From assembly GCA_934501135.1 (NCBI GenBank), contig CAKSUE010000073.1, forward strand, positions 1 through 5,167: a DNA stretch of 5,167 nt. Direction: 5' to 3'. The DNA comes from an uncultured Eubacteriales bacterium. GTDB taxonomy: Bacteria; Bacillota; Clostridia; Oscillospirales; Acutalibacteraceae. Made by a program: the position numbers and the translations under genes. How positions within the stretch are numbered: position 1 is the first letter of the stretch; every line of letters starts with the position of its first letter. The notes under the pieces are model-generated. The model was not told the origin of the DNA, searched no databases, and saw nothing but the letters and a program-made list of their open reading frames with translations. Below are positions 4,734 to 5,167 of this stretch, in pieces.

Positions 4734-5167
4734 TTATGAAAAATTTTCTAAACAATTTTGCCTGCAAACATCAACACATTTCCCACAACCTGTACATTTT
4801 TCTGGATCTACCTTAGCAACAAAGTTCTCTATTGCCACAGCATTATTTTCACATACTTTTGCACATTTCATACAGCCTATACATCCTACACTGCAAACTT
4901 TTCTTGTTTTAGCACCCTTATCACAATTCGAACACTTAACAACAGCTTGTTTTTTCAAGGGTACAGTCTCTATTAGTCCTTTAGGACATACCTCTGTGCA
5001 CATAGAACACCCAACGCATTTTTGAGGATCAATAACCGCAACTCCGTTACAAATTGTTATAGCACCATATTTGCAAGCCTTTAAGCAATCGCCAAAACCC
5101 ATGCATCCATAAGAGCAGCTTCCCGGCCCTGAATATAGCTGATTTGCTGCTAAACATGATCCTACAC
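4734..5167 (-). CDS. rnfB: RnfB, iron-sulfur subunit of the Rnf complex (3' part, 143 aa visible)
   Basis: Rnf is a membrane complex that couples electron transfer from reduced ferredoxin to NAD+ with export of Na+ or H+; RnfB is the polyferredoxin-like subunit that takes electrons in. The reading frame is open through the right edge, so the N-terminal membrane helix and first cluster domain are missing. The visible part starts with the RnfB signature GPGSCSYGCMGFGDCLKAC and continues with ferredoxin-type cysteine groups CVGCSMCTEVCPKG, CSNC...CSVGCIGCMKCAKVC and CTGCGKCVDVC. This cysteine density and order distinguish RnfB from simple two-cluster ferredoxins. An internal ATG at 5102 is in the middle of the signature and is not the start. 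In clostridial rnfCDGEAB operons rnfB is last, which fits the promoter and terminator that follow it. The homologous RsxB is much less likely in a low-GC Gram-positive. Confidence 0.93.
   Translation of the reverse strand, partial: VGSCLAANQLYSGPGSCSYGCMGFGDCLKACKYGAITICNGVAVIDPQKCVGCSMCTEVCPKGLIETVPLKKQAVVKCSNCDKGAKTRKVCSVGCIGCMKCAKVCENNAVAIENFVAKVDPEKCTGCGKCVDVCRQNCLENFS

Noticed and set aside
4564..4767. Minus-strand 67-codon frame starting inside rnfB
   Set aside because: Its upstream part overlaps the end of rnfB in another frame and has no ribosome binding site. Only the shorter frame from 4689 is kept, as a speculative leader peptide.
4758..4976. Plus-strand open frame of 72 codons opposite rnfB
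   Set aside because: It is the complement of the RnfB cysteine-rich region; its Thr/Cys pattern is a mirror effect of the ferredoxin codons.

Overview
The window comes from a low-GC, AT-rich Gram-positive bacterium, most likely an anaerobic member of the Clostridia. The evidence is the base composition, a clostridial-type RnfB, a secreted DUF4830-like protein, AGGAGG-type ribosome binding sites and SigA-like promoters. No genus can be named from the sequence alone. Every supported gene lies on the minus strand, so transcription runs from high to low coordinates.

Layout from right to left. (1) 5167-4734: the 3' part of rnfB, the iron-sulfur subunit of the ion-pumping ferredoxin:NAD+ oxidoreductase (Rnf). 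(2) 4733-4476: a regulatory intergenic stretch. It holds a near-consensus promoter starting 7 bases after the rnfB stop, a small 5' hairpin, a terminator hairpin about 50-90 bases further on, and a second promoter. (3) 4475-3102: a sodium-dependent amino-acid transporter of the NSS/LeuT family (11 membrane segments), probably starting at TTG. (4) 3065-2449: a one-gene unit with its own promoter and a strong terminator, encoding a secreted DUF4830-like protein of unknown function. (5) 2345-148: an M13-family (neprilysin/PepO-like) secreted zinc metallopeptidase. It is split into an N-terminal frame with a signal peptide and a C-terminal catalytic frame. The two frames overlap by 4 bases, 8 bases after an A7 run. 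(6) 127-1: a terminator, then a promoter and a purine-rich ribosome-binding-like string that point to another minus-strand gene just beyond the left edge.

The most interesting points are the split M13 peptidase and the rnfB-transporter intergenic region. The two peptidase frames sum to 732 residues and place HExxH, ExxxD and the C-terminal His/Arg where a full M13 enzyme has them. An internal repeat spans the frame break, which argues that the two frames were once one gene. The intergenic region looks like it makes either a ~90-nt RNA or an attenuated leader. Functionally, Rnf builds a Na+ or H+ gradient and the NSS transporter spends a Na+ gradient on amino-acid uptake. A secreted peptidase would supply peptides or amino acids. 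A shared amino-acid-fermenting lifestyle is an inference, since the genes sit in separate transcription units. I saw no tRNA, rRNA, CRISPR array, insertion sequence or phage gene.
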